Positions 53,545 through 62,434 of a DNA stretch of 64,000 nt are shown here, in pieces. Each line of letters opens with the position of its first letter. Position 1 is the stretch's first letter. The notes beneath the pieces were generated by a model. The model did no database searches. It was not told the DNA's origin and saw nothing but the letters and a program-made list of their open reading frames with translations. Source of the stretch: Aestuariibacter sp. (lineage in GTDB: Bacteria; Pseudomonadota; Gammaproteobacteria; Enterobacterales; Alteromonadaceae); assembly GCA_017794925.1 (NCBI GenBank), contig CP051238.1:124001-188000 (forward strand), written 5' to 3'. The position numbers were made by a program, and so were the translations under genes.

Positions 53545-56022
53545 ATGAAGAAGTTCGCACTAACTACACTGGCCGCAGCAATGCTGGCAGCCCCAACCAG
53601 CCAAGCGATTGCAGATGCATACATTGGCGAGCAAATGCAAAGTAAACTGGCCACACTGGATGCAGTAAGTTCAGTCATGGCGGTGGTGACTTATGATCAA
53701 ATGGAACCGCTGTCAGAAGCGCAACTGACCCAGTTACTGGGGTTGGGCATTACTGAAGGTGTCCAGTTTAAATCACTGCCTATCATTGGCGTTGTCGCCA
53801 ATAAAGCGCAAATTGCGCAAATCGCATCGCTGGACGGCGTACGTTCTGTTTTCGCAAACCGCGAAATGAAATTATACAATGCCGATGCGCGTCAAATCAC
53901 TGGTGTAGCTGACCTACAAACCACCGATTTTGAGCAGCGCAATGGCGTAAATTACACCGGTAAAGGCGTCACTATTATGGTGAACGACTCTGGCGTTGAC
54001 GCTTCTCACCAGGACCACTTCTTCGGCGATACTGTGGTTGAAAACGTTCAGGCTCTGACCCATGCTTCGGCGATCAGCATTACCGGCATGACTGACGGAT
54101 TCGTTCTGACCGGTCAGGTAAACACCGATACTAACTCAGGTCACGGTACCCACGTAGCCGGCACCATTGCAGGTAACGGCGCGATGTCTGGTGGTAAGTA
54201 TGTTGGCGCAGCACCAGATGCTGACCTGATTGGCTACGGCTCAGGTGGTGCAGTATTGCTACTGGACACCATTGGTGGCTTTGATTTTGCCATCAACAAC
54301 CTGTATTCCTACGACAGCCCAATCCGCATTGTCAGCAACTCTTGGGGTTCAAGCGGTAAATACGAGCCACTGGGTCCGGTATCTCTGGCGACTTATAAAG
54401 CGCACAAATTAGGTATCCTGAGTGTGTTTGCCGCCGGTAACGATGGTCCGGGTGAAGACTCTCACAACCCTTATGCTCAAATCCCATGGGGTATCTCAGT
54501 TGGTGCCGGTGACAAGTTCGGCAAGCTGGCTGGCTTCTCTTCTCGCGGCCTGAAAAGCGAGTCGGGTGATTTCACAATGCCAGATGGCACTGAGTGGACC
54601 TATAACAACGAAGTTAGCATTGTTGCTCCCGGCGTAGATATTATCTCTACCCGCGCAGTAACCAACCTGGCAGCGAACGGTGGTGATGCCGATATCGACG
54701 CTATCGAAACCGAATATGTCCCTTTCTACACCATGATTTCAGGCACCAGTATGGCCACACCTCACGTGTCTGGCATCATTGCCCTGATGTTGGAAGCAAA
54801 CCCGGATCTGGATAACCTGACCATCAAGAAATTACTTCAGGAAACAGCAACCAACATGCCTGGTTACGAGCGCTGGGAAGTCGGTGGCGGTTATGTAAAT
54901 GCACGCTCTGCTGTTGCTGCTGCACTGAACTATGACATGAATCACAGAGTGACAGTCAACAACCTGGAAGATAAAACATTCAACGCTAACGCGCTGGTTG
55001 CAACCTCTGACGAGGAAGTGAATGTAGAACTGTTCTACTCGCCAGTGGGTACACCTGAAGTACAAACCTTTGAAGTAGGTAGCGATGTAGCGGTGGTTAA
55101 AGCGGCAGCGAGTACACTGGCGAACCTGACCAAACTGGTTTTGGTTGCACCGGATGGCACCGAATACTTCGGTAACCTGACTACGCCGGTTCTGTCTGAA
55201 AACATGCGTGTTTCAGCGCCGGGTATGGCAGGCACCTGGGGTGTTTATGTTTACGGTCTGACTTCACTGTCTGGCGTAGAAGCCGATCCACTGGGCGTAA
55301 CAAACGGCCCGGGTTTACCTGAAAACTTTGATGTTACCGTGAGCTTTGAAATCAGCGGTGGTTATGACGGCCTTGACGATATCGACGGCCACCCACAGCA
55401 AGGTGCCATTGAGTTTGCTGTAAGCAATCGTCTGATGGACTCACTGGGCAGAAACTTTGCACCTAACTCAAATCTTCGGGTGAAAGACTTCTCCCGCTAT
55501 GCAGTGATGGGCGGTGCCGTACGTCAGTATCGAGACCTGCTTAATGAGCCCACGCCGATGATATCTGCACCAGGTGCTGATAAGCCGTTCGTAGAGTCTG
55601 TATCAGTAAGCGGTGGCGCTCTGAAAGACGATGTTCGCACTCAAAACCCGGTATTGCTGGATGCGGCTCAAGGTCATGTTAATGCATTCGCAACGATGGA
55701 CAAGGTGGACCTGAGCTATGCGATGGTACAAATGCTGGGTTTACAGAGCGCTGCCGACGCATTCGACCCTGCTAACGACATTGTAGTGGATTACAAAGGC
55801 CAGACCATTGTCCTGGAAGATCAACACATGATCCCTGACGAACTGAAAGGCTACGTACAACTGGCAATTAACTTGTCACTGATAAACGTTCACTTCGACG
55901 TTACTCAGAGCCCGTTTGCCCTGGAACCGACTATCACCGCGAGCTTCGCGCCTGATACTAAAATTACCAGAGCACACTACGCACTGTTAGCCGGTCGTAT
56001 GTTCGACTACTATTACAACTAA
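53545..56022 (+). CDS. secreted S8 serine peptidase (subtilase) with SLH-like C-terminus
   Basis: 825 residues with a signal peptide ending near AIADAYIGE. A propeptide-like region (about 25-115; VMAVVTYDQMEPLSEAQ, IASLDGVRSVFANREM) precedes the catalytic domain. The triad is Asp148 (MVNDSGVDASHQDHF), His200 (NSGHGTHVAGTIAGNG) and Ser402 (ISGTSMATPHVSGIIALML). A pre-peptidase C-like beta region follows (PVGTPEVQTFEVGSDVAVVK, APGMAGTWGVYV). The last 210 residues contain S-layer-homology-like units ending ASFAPDTKITRAHYALLAG. SLH-like units in a Gram-negative subtilase are notable. It has a close paralogue of the same order at the right edge. An AGGAG site precedes the ATG. Confidence 0.92.
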   Translation: MKKFALTTLAAAMLAAPTSQAIADAYIGEQMQSKLATLDAVSSVMAVVTYDQMEPLSEAQLTQLLGLGITEGVQFKSLPIIGVVANKAQIAQIASLDGVRSVFANREMKLYNADARQITGVADLQTTDFEQRNGVNYTGKGVTIMVNDSGVDASHQDHFFGDTVVENVQALTHASAISITGMTDGFVLTGQVNTDTNSGHGTHVAGTIAGNGAMSGGKYVGAAPDADLIGYGSGGAVLLLDTIGGFDFAINNLYSYDSPIRIVSNSWGSSGKYEPLGPVSLATYKAHKLGILSVFAAGNDGPGEDSHNPYAQIPWGISVGAGDKFGKLAGFSSRGLKSESGDFTMPDGTEWTYNNEVSIVAPGVDIISTRAVTNLAANGGDADIDAIETEYVPFYTMISGTSMATPHVSGIIALMLEANPDLDNLTIKKLLQETATNMPGYERWEVGGGYVNARSAVAAALNYDMNHRVTVNNLEDKTFNANALVATSDEEVNVELFYSPVGTPEVQTFEVGSDVAVVKAAASTLANLTKLVLVAPDGTEYFGNLTTPVLSENMRVSAPGMAGTWGVYVYGLTSLSGVEADPLGVTNGPGLPENFDVTVSFEISGGYDGLDDIDGHPQQGAIEFAVSNRLMDSLGRNFAPNSNLRVKDFSRYAVMGGAVRQYRDLLNEPTPMISAPGADKPFVESVSVSGGALKDDVRTQNPVLLDAAQGHVNAFATMDKVDLSYAMVQMLGLQSAADAFDPANDIVVDYKGQTIVLEDQHMIPDELKGYVQLAINLSLINVHFDVTQSPFALEPTITASFAPDTKITRAHYALLAGRMFDYYYN

Positions 56023-56031
56023 AGTGTAAAG

Positions 56032-56065
56032 TATTTCCACTCCTTTTCTTGAAGGAGTGGAAATA
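56032..56065 (+). terminator. long hairpin after the subtilase gene
   Basis: A perfect 14-base stem (TATTTCCACTCCTT against AAGGAGTGGAAATA) with a six-base loop starts 10 bases past the subtilase stop and 38 bases before the next gene. No uninterrupted T-tract follows, so it could be an attenuator or RNA-stability element. On the minus strand it can fold equally well. Confidence 0.65.
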
Positions 56066-56102
56066 TTGGTGTATTTTTGAACAGTCAAGAGAGGTAAATA
56101 TT

Positions 56103-56936
56103 ATGAAGTACTCTACCCTACCCCGCGCAATAAAAGGCATTGTTGCAGCGCTTGTGCTGTTCACGCCAGTAAGCTTCGCACAGGTAGTTTTACCGCAGCA
56201 AATTTCGTTTGATGATAACGAAATCGAAGCCACGATTGCCGTCACCAATGCCATTGAACTCGACATTAAAGTTGAGTTTGATAACGCAGTAGGTATGAAT
56301 GCAAGCAATATAGATATCAGCGCAGAGCTCCTGCTACCCACCGATTTATCTATTGTCGACCGTCTCCCCTCTTCGCTGGTAACAGCCACCAGTGGGTTCC
56401 CGGTTGTTATTTCAATCTCACCAAAACCAGATGCAGGCTTTGCCTTCGAAGGCATGGCGATGGTAGAGATTTACACCAAGGCATTACATTTCAATCCCGC
56501 TCTGCGTATTTTCCGTTCTCATGCCAATGGCGAGTTTGAGGATATTACACAACTCACTGCAGCGGGCAGTATTCGCTCTCGAGGCAACACCGGTAGCTTT
56601 TCTGATTTCATGATCCTGATGGATTTACGTGTACCAGAAGATGTCATTGCCACTAAATTAAGCAGAATCGACCAGTTTGTCGCAGACCAGTCATCGCACA
56701 TTTCACCGGTGATTATGTCAGCGTTAAACGCACAGCTTAATTTTCTGCACGACGACATTTCTAACGCCGACTACACAGCAGCACTGGGCGTAGTGGACAC
56801 CCTTATCGACCTGGTTGAAAGTTGCAGCGGTGATTTCATGGCCGATGTCTGGCGTTCGTCAGACGACTTAGTAAACGTTAAAGGTGAGCTGTTAACCAAG
56901 CTTCATACCCTGCGTTTCAGCCTCCGTACGTTGTAA
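56103..56936 (+). CDS. secreted protein of unknown function
   Basis: 277 residues, family not recognised. A signal peptide ends near VSFAQVV. Residues about 25-130 look like a beta-sandwich (EIEATIAVTNAIELDIKVEF, ISISPKPDAGFAFEGMAMVE). The remainder is helical and contains a Cys in LVESCSGDFMADVW near residue 245. The start at 56103 has GAGAGG upstream; a longer frame adds 18 residues without a signal. It sits between the subtilase and the FHA-GAF protein, in the order expected for the envelope part of the kinase locus. The 16-base gap to the FHA-GAF gene implies one transcript. Confidence 0.6.
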   Translation: MKYSTLPRAIKGIVAALVLFTPVSFAQVVLPQQISFDDNEIEATIAVTNAIELDIKVEFDNAVGMNASNIDISAELLLPTDLSIVDRLPSSLVTATSGFPVVISISPKPDAGFAFEGMAMVEIYTKALHFNPALRIFRSHANGEFEDITQLTAAGSIRSRGNTGSFSDFMILMDLRVPEDVIATKLSRIDQFVADQSSHISPVIMSALNAQLNFLHDDISNADYTAALGVVDTLIDLVESCSGDFMADVWRSSDDLVNVKGELLTKLHTLRFSLRTL

Positions 56937-56952
56937 TATCAGGTAAACCGTT

Positions 56953-57795
56953 ATGCCGTTACAACTCGCTTATGCCAACGAACAAGGTGTCATCACAGAA
57001 CACCTTATGTTTGAGGGAACAGCCTACAAATTAGGGCGTTCTACTAAGGCTGATATCGTTATTAAGCATCCGCAAATCTCGCGTATTCACGCCACGATAA
57101 AAACGGATGCCGCCAACGAAGAAACGAGTTGGACCATTGACGATTCAAGCAGTACTGGTTGCTTTGTTGGTGGTCGCGCCATTAAGCACGAAACACTACC
57201 TGACAATACATTAATGTTCCTGGGTCCGGTTCCCTGCCAGCTAAAACGACTGAGCATGACCGACCTGGCTCAACAGGACAGTCTGTATTTCTGGCGAAAA
57301 CAACAGCTTCGTCAGTTCGAAAAAACCATTTATCAATCCCGCGATACCGCTTCCATGCTGGATGTGGCACGCCACTCAATGACCCAAACACTGGGCTGTG
57401 AACGCGCTGCATTGCTGCTGTTTGACGAGCATCAGGATATTGGCTCTGCGATTGGTCATGAGGACTGGATGGACACCACTCAGTTTAGTGGCAGCAGAAC
57501 AGTTATAAAACACGCCATTGAGACCCTGAAGCCGGTTGCGATTGGTGATCTTCAGGCAGATAGTCAGTTTAACGCGCAACAAAGCGTGATTCGCTTCGGC
57601 CTCAAAGCTGCCCTGTGTGTACCCGTTATCGCAGAAAACAGGGTTATCGGTGTTTTATACGGCGATAATACCCAAGGCAGGCAGTATTTCACCCACACAG
57701 ACGTCAAGTTGACACAGTTACTTGCAAATATGTTGTCGTTACGTTTGTTATTCCACTCCATAGAACATAATATTTCTTTAGTGACAGAAATATAG
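56953..57795 (+). CDS. FHA-GAF domain signalling protein
   Basis: 280 residues, cytoplasmic. The FHA domain (about 1-95) shows YKLGRSTKADIVIKHPQISR, then IHATIKTD and DDSSSTGCFVGGRAI, i.e. the GRS..D, SR.H and STGCF positions that bind phospho-threonine. A GAF domain follows (about 120-275; TLGCERAALLLFDEHQD, ALCVPVIAENRVIGVLYGDN). FHA proteins read Thr phosphorylation, and the next gene is a Ser/Thr kinase 34 bases away, so it is a strong candidate substrate or reader. The GAF ligand is unknown. Confidence 0.9.
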   Translation: MPLQLAYANEQGVITEHLMFEGTAYKLGRSTKADIVIKHPQISRIHATIKTDAANEETSWTIDDSSSTGCFVGGRAIKHETLPDNTLMFLGPVPCQLKRLSMTDLAQQDSLYFWRKQQLRQFEKTIYQSRDTASMLDVARHSMTQTLGCERAALLLFDEHQDIGSAIGHEDWMDTTQFSGSRTVIKHAIETLKPVAIGDLQADSQFNAQQSVIRFGLKAALCVPVIAENRVIGVLYGDNTQGRQYFTHTDVKLTQLLANMLSLRLLFHSIEHNISLVTEI

Positions 57796-57829
57796 CGATG
57801 CGCCACTGGCGCAAAGTAGGAGTGGATAC

Positions 57830-60800
57830 GTGTCGGGTTCGGATGTTACGAACGATCAGGATCTTGCTACCCAGCAGTTGCATGACTCTCGTGTATTGCC
57901 CAGCGGCTTACAGCTGGTCAATCGTTTCACGATAAAAAAGCAGCTTGGCGGTGGTGCACAAGGTCATGTCTATGAAGTCTACGATGAACTTCTGGAAGTT
58001 GATGTCGCCATCAAGCTTCTGCCGACGCAGTTAAGCGGGCCACAACAACTCGACCAAATCCGCCACGAAGTCAATCTTGCCCGTCAGCTTCAACACCCGA
58101 ATATTGTGCGTGTGCACGACGTTTTCAGTGACAATGACTCGCTGTTTTTCACCATGTCTCTGATAGATGGCGAACCCTTACTTGCCAGAATACAGCGCCC
58201 GGTAACCACAGCGGAATATCAACGCTGGGCAGGGCAATTGCTCGACGCTATTGCGGTATGTCAGCAACAGGGTATTTTTCATGGCGATATCAAACCCGAC
58301 AATCTGCTGATTAACAAACACAATGATCTGGTATTAATCGATTTTGGTATAGGCCAGCAAGCCAGCGATGCCAAACCGCAAACCAGCGGCCATAGTGATT
58401 ATGCCGCTCCGGAAGTTTTACATAGCGGGATCACCAGCCAAACGGCAGACCTGTATAGCGTAGGTATTGTACTTAAACACATTCTGGATAGTGTAAAACC
58501 AGACGCTGACGACAAGAAAACGAAACGTTGGTATGAATCGCAAACCCATTTTCTTGCTTCACTGACTCACCAACACGCCAGTCAACGCCCCTCTCCGGAA
58601 GAGGCACTAACCACCTGGCATTCGATGGTCTCGCCTAACGCCAGTTCCAACCGGCATCACAATCGGGCAACGTGGCCATTAGTCGCCGGCGCGGCGCTAG
58701 TTACACTGGTCGTTGTCGCAGCCAGCCTATTTTGGCCCTCGTCAGTCAGTATTCCGGACAAAACTCTCAGGGTTGGCCTGGTAACCAAACAGGATTATGC
58801 GCCGACGAATCTACTGGCTAATCTGCTTGAGTACCCCATAGAGGCTTCAGATCGAATTTCATTGGCGAAACGCTCACCCATCTCGCAACTGATCACTAAT
58901 CTTGGCCTCAACCCGGAGCAATCTGCTGAAGATCGCAATACATTAAGTACCACCCTGGGTATTGATATTTTGCTTCTGCTGGACGCCGCGCCGTTATCAG
59001 ATTCTCAGTATCAGGTATCGGTAGCCGCCGTCCTTATGCCATCAAACCAGTACCTGTTTGAAGTCAGTAATACCATTAGTAATGCCGCGTTGGGTGAAGG
59101 CATCGCGACAATGGGAAAAAGTATCACCGAGCAGTTACTGGACACGATCGACCAGCCCGGCGCCGCGCCCGATTTAAGTTATCTTCAGGAGATTGCCACT
59201 GTCATTGAGAGCGATACTGGCCTAACGCCTAAAATGCGAATTGCGCAACTACAAAAACAATCACCAGAGTATCCTGGAGGATGGTTAAAGGGCGCTGAGC
59301 TCGCACTTCAAAACGGCGATTACAGTGCAGCCCAACAACAATTAACGGCTTTATTTTCCCTTAAAGACAGCAGTGAATACTGGCAGCTACGCGGTAAGGT
59401 ACTACAAGCTGAAATCACCGACGACCTTGACCTCGCCCTGCAAGCAAGTGAGCGCCTACTTTCTCTTTACCCTGAGCATGTTGAAGTCTTGTACCTTGGC
59501 GCTCAAATAGCACAGTGGGCGGACGATCCCACTAAGGCCATGAGACTTTATCAACAGGCACTGGCGATAAATCAGAATAATCCCCAGCTTTGGTTTGAAC
59601 TCGGCAGGCTTAAAATCATTCAGGGTGAGATAAATCACGCCGTAACAGAAGAATTAACTCAGGCACTGGTCGCCGCGCGGCGGCTAGGCGATACGCAGGC
59701 TGAGAGTCTCATTCTGAACGCGTTTGGCGTAGCGCATTTGCGATTGGCCGATTACCCACAAGCAGAGCGATATTTTGCTGATGCCCTGGTGCTGCGCGAT
59801 GCCGACAGCGTGCCTGAAGACAGAGCAACAACACTTGCCAATCTGGCCAATGTTGCTGCAATAAACGGGCACTTCGAAAAGGCCGAAGACGCGCTGCAAG
59901 AAGCGTCGATGTTGTTGAGCAAGGTAGGCAACATCGCCAAACAAGCACATATTCTCGATACCCTCGGCTTTATGTATGAAGAAAAAGGGCGTTATCAGAA
60001 AGCACTGGGTTACTACAAACAAGGGCTGGACTTGCGCACGCAGCTGGACGATACCGCCAAACAAGCAGAAAGCATGTCTAATGTTGCTTATATGCACTTT
60101 TTACTGGGCGATTACTCACTGGCTGACATTTATTGGAATCAGGCGCTCAATCAGTTTGAACGAATTAACGATCAGATTCACCTGATGAGAACCCATCAGA
60201 ATCTCGCCCTGATGAGTATGGTCAAAGGCGACCGGCGCGCCGCTGCCAAATATTTAATTAAGGTCGACACCCATATTTCACCGAATCAAACGCAAGAACA
60301 GATGATCAACCAGCTGTTCTACAGTTATCTGAATTTTGCACAGGGCAAGTTTATTGAAGCGACTCGCAATGTAGGAGTCGCCAGAACGCTGGCAGAGAAA
60401 TCTAGCGACAGCCGCGCACTTACAGAAGTCTACCTGTGGCATGGCGAAATGTGTTTACGCGTTGCAGACTGGCAATGTGTGGCGGAGCAACTCAGCTTTG
60501 CGGAGCCATTAATCACTGATGATATGCTTGAATACACGACACTGTTTGGTTGGTTAAACAATGCCTATGCACTCGAAATGGAGGTCCTGGACCCGGAAGT
60601 AATGCAGCCCTTCATTGAAAACCTGCCACTAGGACAAATCCCCCTGACCGTTGAATTAAAAGTGTTACTCGACTTACAGGAAAGGCTGAAACTGCCACTG
60701 GACAGCCCGCTAATGGTTCGGGCCAATCAATTGGCTAAGCCAATTTACTACCAGTCCTATATGCAGTGGCTATACTTAAACAGCGAACAGGACGAAGATG

Positions 60801-60976
60801 CGCTGAGGAAGCTGAAGACGCAGTTACAGGGTCATCCGGATCACTGGCGGAATCACCTGTACCTCACTCGGTTTACCGATGAGTATTCACAGCAGCAACA
60901 GCAGTTGGCGTTGCAACAATGGCTCAGTCAACTTAGTCCTACACAGGTACAACAATACGAGGCCAAGTACTTTTGA
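57830..60976 (+). CDS. membrane Ser/Thr protein kinase with extracytoplasmic TPR region
   Basis: 1048 residues from a GTG start with AGGAG seven bases upstream. The kinase domain (about 33-270) has the glycine-rich LGGGAQGHVYEV, Lys62 in VAIKLL, HGDIKPDN with catalytic Asp153 (HGD in place of HRD), and the DFG Asp171. One TM helix at about 282-303 (LVAGAALVTLVVVAASLF) leads to about 740 residues outside. Residues 310-450 form a mixed region (LRVGLVTKQDYAPTNLLANL); residues 480-900 are TPRs (WLKGAELALQNGDYSAAQQQ, ALGYYKQGLDLRTQLDDTAK). The TTG start of the histidine kinase overlaps its stop. The TPRs may sense an envelope partner, possibly the secreted proteins upstream. Confidence 0.9.
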   Translation: MSGSDVTNDQDLATQQLHDSRVLPSGLQLVNRFTIKKQLGGGAQGHVYEVYDELLEVDVAIKLLPTQLSGPQQLDQIRHEVNLARQLQHPNIVRVHDVFSDNDSLFFTMSLIDGEPLLARIQRPVTTAEYQRWAGQLLDAIAVCQQQGIFHGDIKPDNLLINKHNDLVLIDFGIGQQASDAKPQTSGHSDYAAPEVLHSGITSQTADLYSVGIVLKHILDSVKPDADDKKTKRWYESQTHFLASLTHQHASQRPSPEEALTTWHSMVSPNASSNRHHNRATWPLVAGAALVTLVVVAASLFWPSSVSIPDKTLRVGLVTKQDYAPTNLLANLLEYPIEASDRISLAKRSPISQLITNLGLNPEQSAEDRNTLSTTLGIDILLLLDAAPLSDSQYQVSVAAVLMPSNQYLFEVSNTISNAALGEGIATMGKSITEQLLDTIDQPGAAPDLSYLQEIATVIESDTGLTPKMRIAQLQKQSPEYPGGWLKGAELALQNGDYSAAQQQLTALFSLKDSSEYWQLRGKVLQAEITDDLDLALQASERLLSLYPEHVEVLYLGAQIAQWADDPTKAMRLYQQALAINQNNPQLWFELGRLKIIQGEINHAVTEELTQALVAARRLGDTQAESLILNAFGVAHLRLADYPQAERYFADALVLRDADSVPEDRATTLANLANVAAINGHFEKAEDALQEASMLLSKVGNIAKQAHILDTLGFMYEEKGRYQKALGYYKQGLDLRTQLDDTAKQAESMSNVAYMHFLLGDYSLADIYWNQALNQFERINDQIHLMRTHQNLALMSMVKGDRRAAAKYLIKVDTHISPNQTQEQMINQLFYSYLNFAQGKFIEATRNVGVARTLAEKSSDSRALTEVYLWHGEMCLRVADWQCVAEQLSFAEPLITDDMLEYTTLFGWLNNAYALEMEVLDPEVMQPFIENLPLGQIPLTVELKVLLDLQERLKLPLDSPLMVRANQLAKPIYYQSYMQWLYLNSEQDEDALRKLKTQLQGHPDHWRNHLYLTRFTDEYSQQQQQLALQQWLSQLSPTQVQQYEAKYF

Positions 60977-61674
60977 AACGCAGTGATGACGATCAGGCAG
61001 CATTAATAGAACAGATTCAGCAACAACAAGAAGAACTCAAGCGCCGTCTGGATGAAGAGCAAATAAACCTGCGCGAATTAGCCCGCCGCTTATGGGCTCA
61101 ACAAGAAAGTGAAAAAGCCCGCCTATCAAGAGAATTACACGACGGTGTTGGTCAGCTCCTTACCGGCCTGACGCGTCGACTGCAAGGCATCGCTGGAGAC
61201 AACCCCGAATTTCAGGAGCTGCACGATATAGCGGAAATGGCACTGGCTGATGTTCGCCAGCTATCCCGCATGATGAGCCCCACTATACTGGACGATCTCG
61301 GACTGAAGCCGGCCCTTAAATGGCTATGTCGCAATCTGTTTGAAGCAGAATCATTGAATTACGCTTGTGATATCACACTAAAAAGTGATATTCCTAAAGA
61401 GCAGGCCATCTTGGTGTTTCGTATCGCTCAGGAAGCGTTAGTGAATGCCCTTAAACACAGTCAGGCTGATACTATTACCTTAAATCTTGCTCAGCACCAT
61501 CAGGTTATCCGATTAGACATCATTGATAACGGTGTTGGATTTGAGGATGATAAAGTGGAAAAGGGCATAGGCATGTCGAGTATGCTGGACAGAGCCAGCG
61601 CGTTCGATGCGGAACTTACCATTGTGGCGCGACCACAACAAGGGACCCACATTACATTGACGGTAGCGTTATGA
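60973..61674 (+). CDS. soluble NarL-type sensor histidine kinase (HisKA_3)
   Basis: 233 residues with no sensor or membrane domain: an N-terminal coiled coil (AALIEQIQQQQEELKRRLDE), then HisKA_3 with His56 in LSRELHDGVGQLLTGL, and the ATPase domain (RIAQEALVNALKHSQAD, IIDNGVGFEDD, GIGMSSMLDRAS). The TTG start overlaps the upstream kinase stop as TTGA, so the pair is translationally coupled. Lacking its own sensor, it probably takes its input from the Ser/Thr kinase or the FHA-GAF protein; this is inference. The response regulator follows with an ATGA overlap. Confidence 0.88.
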   Translation: MKRSDDDQAALIEQIQQQQEELKRRLDEEQINLRELARRLWAQQESEKARLSRELHDGVGQLLTGLTRRLQGIAGDNPEFQELHDIAEMALADVRQLSRMMSPTILDDLGLKPALKWLCRNLFEAESLNYACDITLKSDIPKEQAILVFRIAQEALVNALKHSQADTITLNLAQHHQVIRLDIIDNGVGFEDDKVEKGIGMSSMLDRASAFDAELTIVARPQQGTHITLTVAL

Positions 61675-62297
61675 CGATAAAAATAGTGCTGGCAGATGAC
61701 CATGTTCTCATGCGGCAAGGGCTTAGCCAGGTATTAAATGCCGATCCGGGCATTGATGTAATTGGTGAATGCGGCGATGGTGTAGAACTTATTGAGCAGG
61801 TGATTAAATTACGGCCCGATGTGGTGGTAATGGATATCTCCATGCCGAAAATGAGTGGGCTGGTCGCAATAGATAAATTACTCAGTCAGCGCCCGGACTG
61901 CAAGATTCTGGTTCTCTCTATGCACAATGAACTGGAATACATTGAAGCGATGCAGGATGCCGGCGCAAAAGGCTATGTGCTAAAAGAATCATCAAGTGAA
62001 GTGTTAATTGACGCTATTCGCAGCATCTTTCATGGCCGCACCGCCTTCATCGCCTCACAATCAGATGGGAACAATGACAAACCTGCCAGAACAAGTCCGA
62101 TTGCAGCGCTGACTCGCCGGGAGCGGGAAGTCTTTTTCCTGGTAGCTGCCGGTAACACCAGTAAACAAATCGCTGAACTGCTCACTATGAGTTTAAAAAC
62201 AGCGGAAAACCATCGCAGTAACATTTATAAAAAACTCAATGTCAGCAGTTCGGCAGAATTAATTCGGTTGGCGGGTAAAGCGGGCTTATTGGAATAA
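61671..62297 (+). CDS. NarL/FixJ-type response regulator
   Basis: 208 residues. The receiver (1-120) has DD at 9-10, phospho-acceptor Asp55 (VVVMDISMPKMSG) and a Lys in KGYVLKESSSE. The LuxR-type HTH (about 145-205) reads LTRREREVFFLVAAGNTSKQ, then LKTAENHRSNIYKKLNVSSS. It overlaps the histidine kinase gene by four bases, so it is the cognate regulator. Its targets are not visible; the two flanking subtilase genes are obvious candidates. Confidence 0.92.
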   Translation: MTIKIVLADDHVLMRQGLSQVLNADPGIDVIGECGDGVELIEQVIKLRPDVVVMDISMPKMSGLVAIDKLLSQRPDCKILVLSMHNELEYIEAMQDAGAKGYVLKESSSEVLIDAIRSIFHGRTAFIASQSDGNNDKPARTSPIAALTRREREVFFLVAAGNTSKQIAELLTMSLKTAENHRSNIYKKLNVSSSAELIRLAGKAGLLE

Positions 62298-62360
62298 AGT
62301 GCTGATTTTTCTGTACTAACCAGGGGCTGTTGAGCTTTGCTATCAGTTTAATAATGAGGA

Positions 62361-62383
62361 GGGCCAGCTAAGCTGGCCCTTTG
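62361..62383. terminator. probable terminator between the response regulator and the convergent subtilase
   Basis: GGGCCAGCT-A-AGCTGGCCC (nine-base arms; effectively an eight-base stem) followed by TTT on the plus side. The T-tract is poor in both directions. Confidence 0.6.
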
Positions 62384-62434
62384 GGTATACGATGAAATAT
62401 TGTGCAAGAATGAATCATCGTTGAGGAGCGGGTA

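Noticed and set aside
55964..56455. 163-residue open frame on the minus strand
   Set aside because: Antisense to the subtilase end and the secreted protein gene; it has no recognisable motifs or ribosome binding site.
59684..60097. 137-residue open frame on the minus strand
   Set aside because: Antisense to the TPR part of the kinase gene, whose frame is clearly coding.
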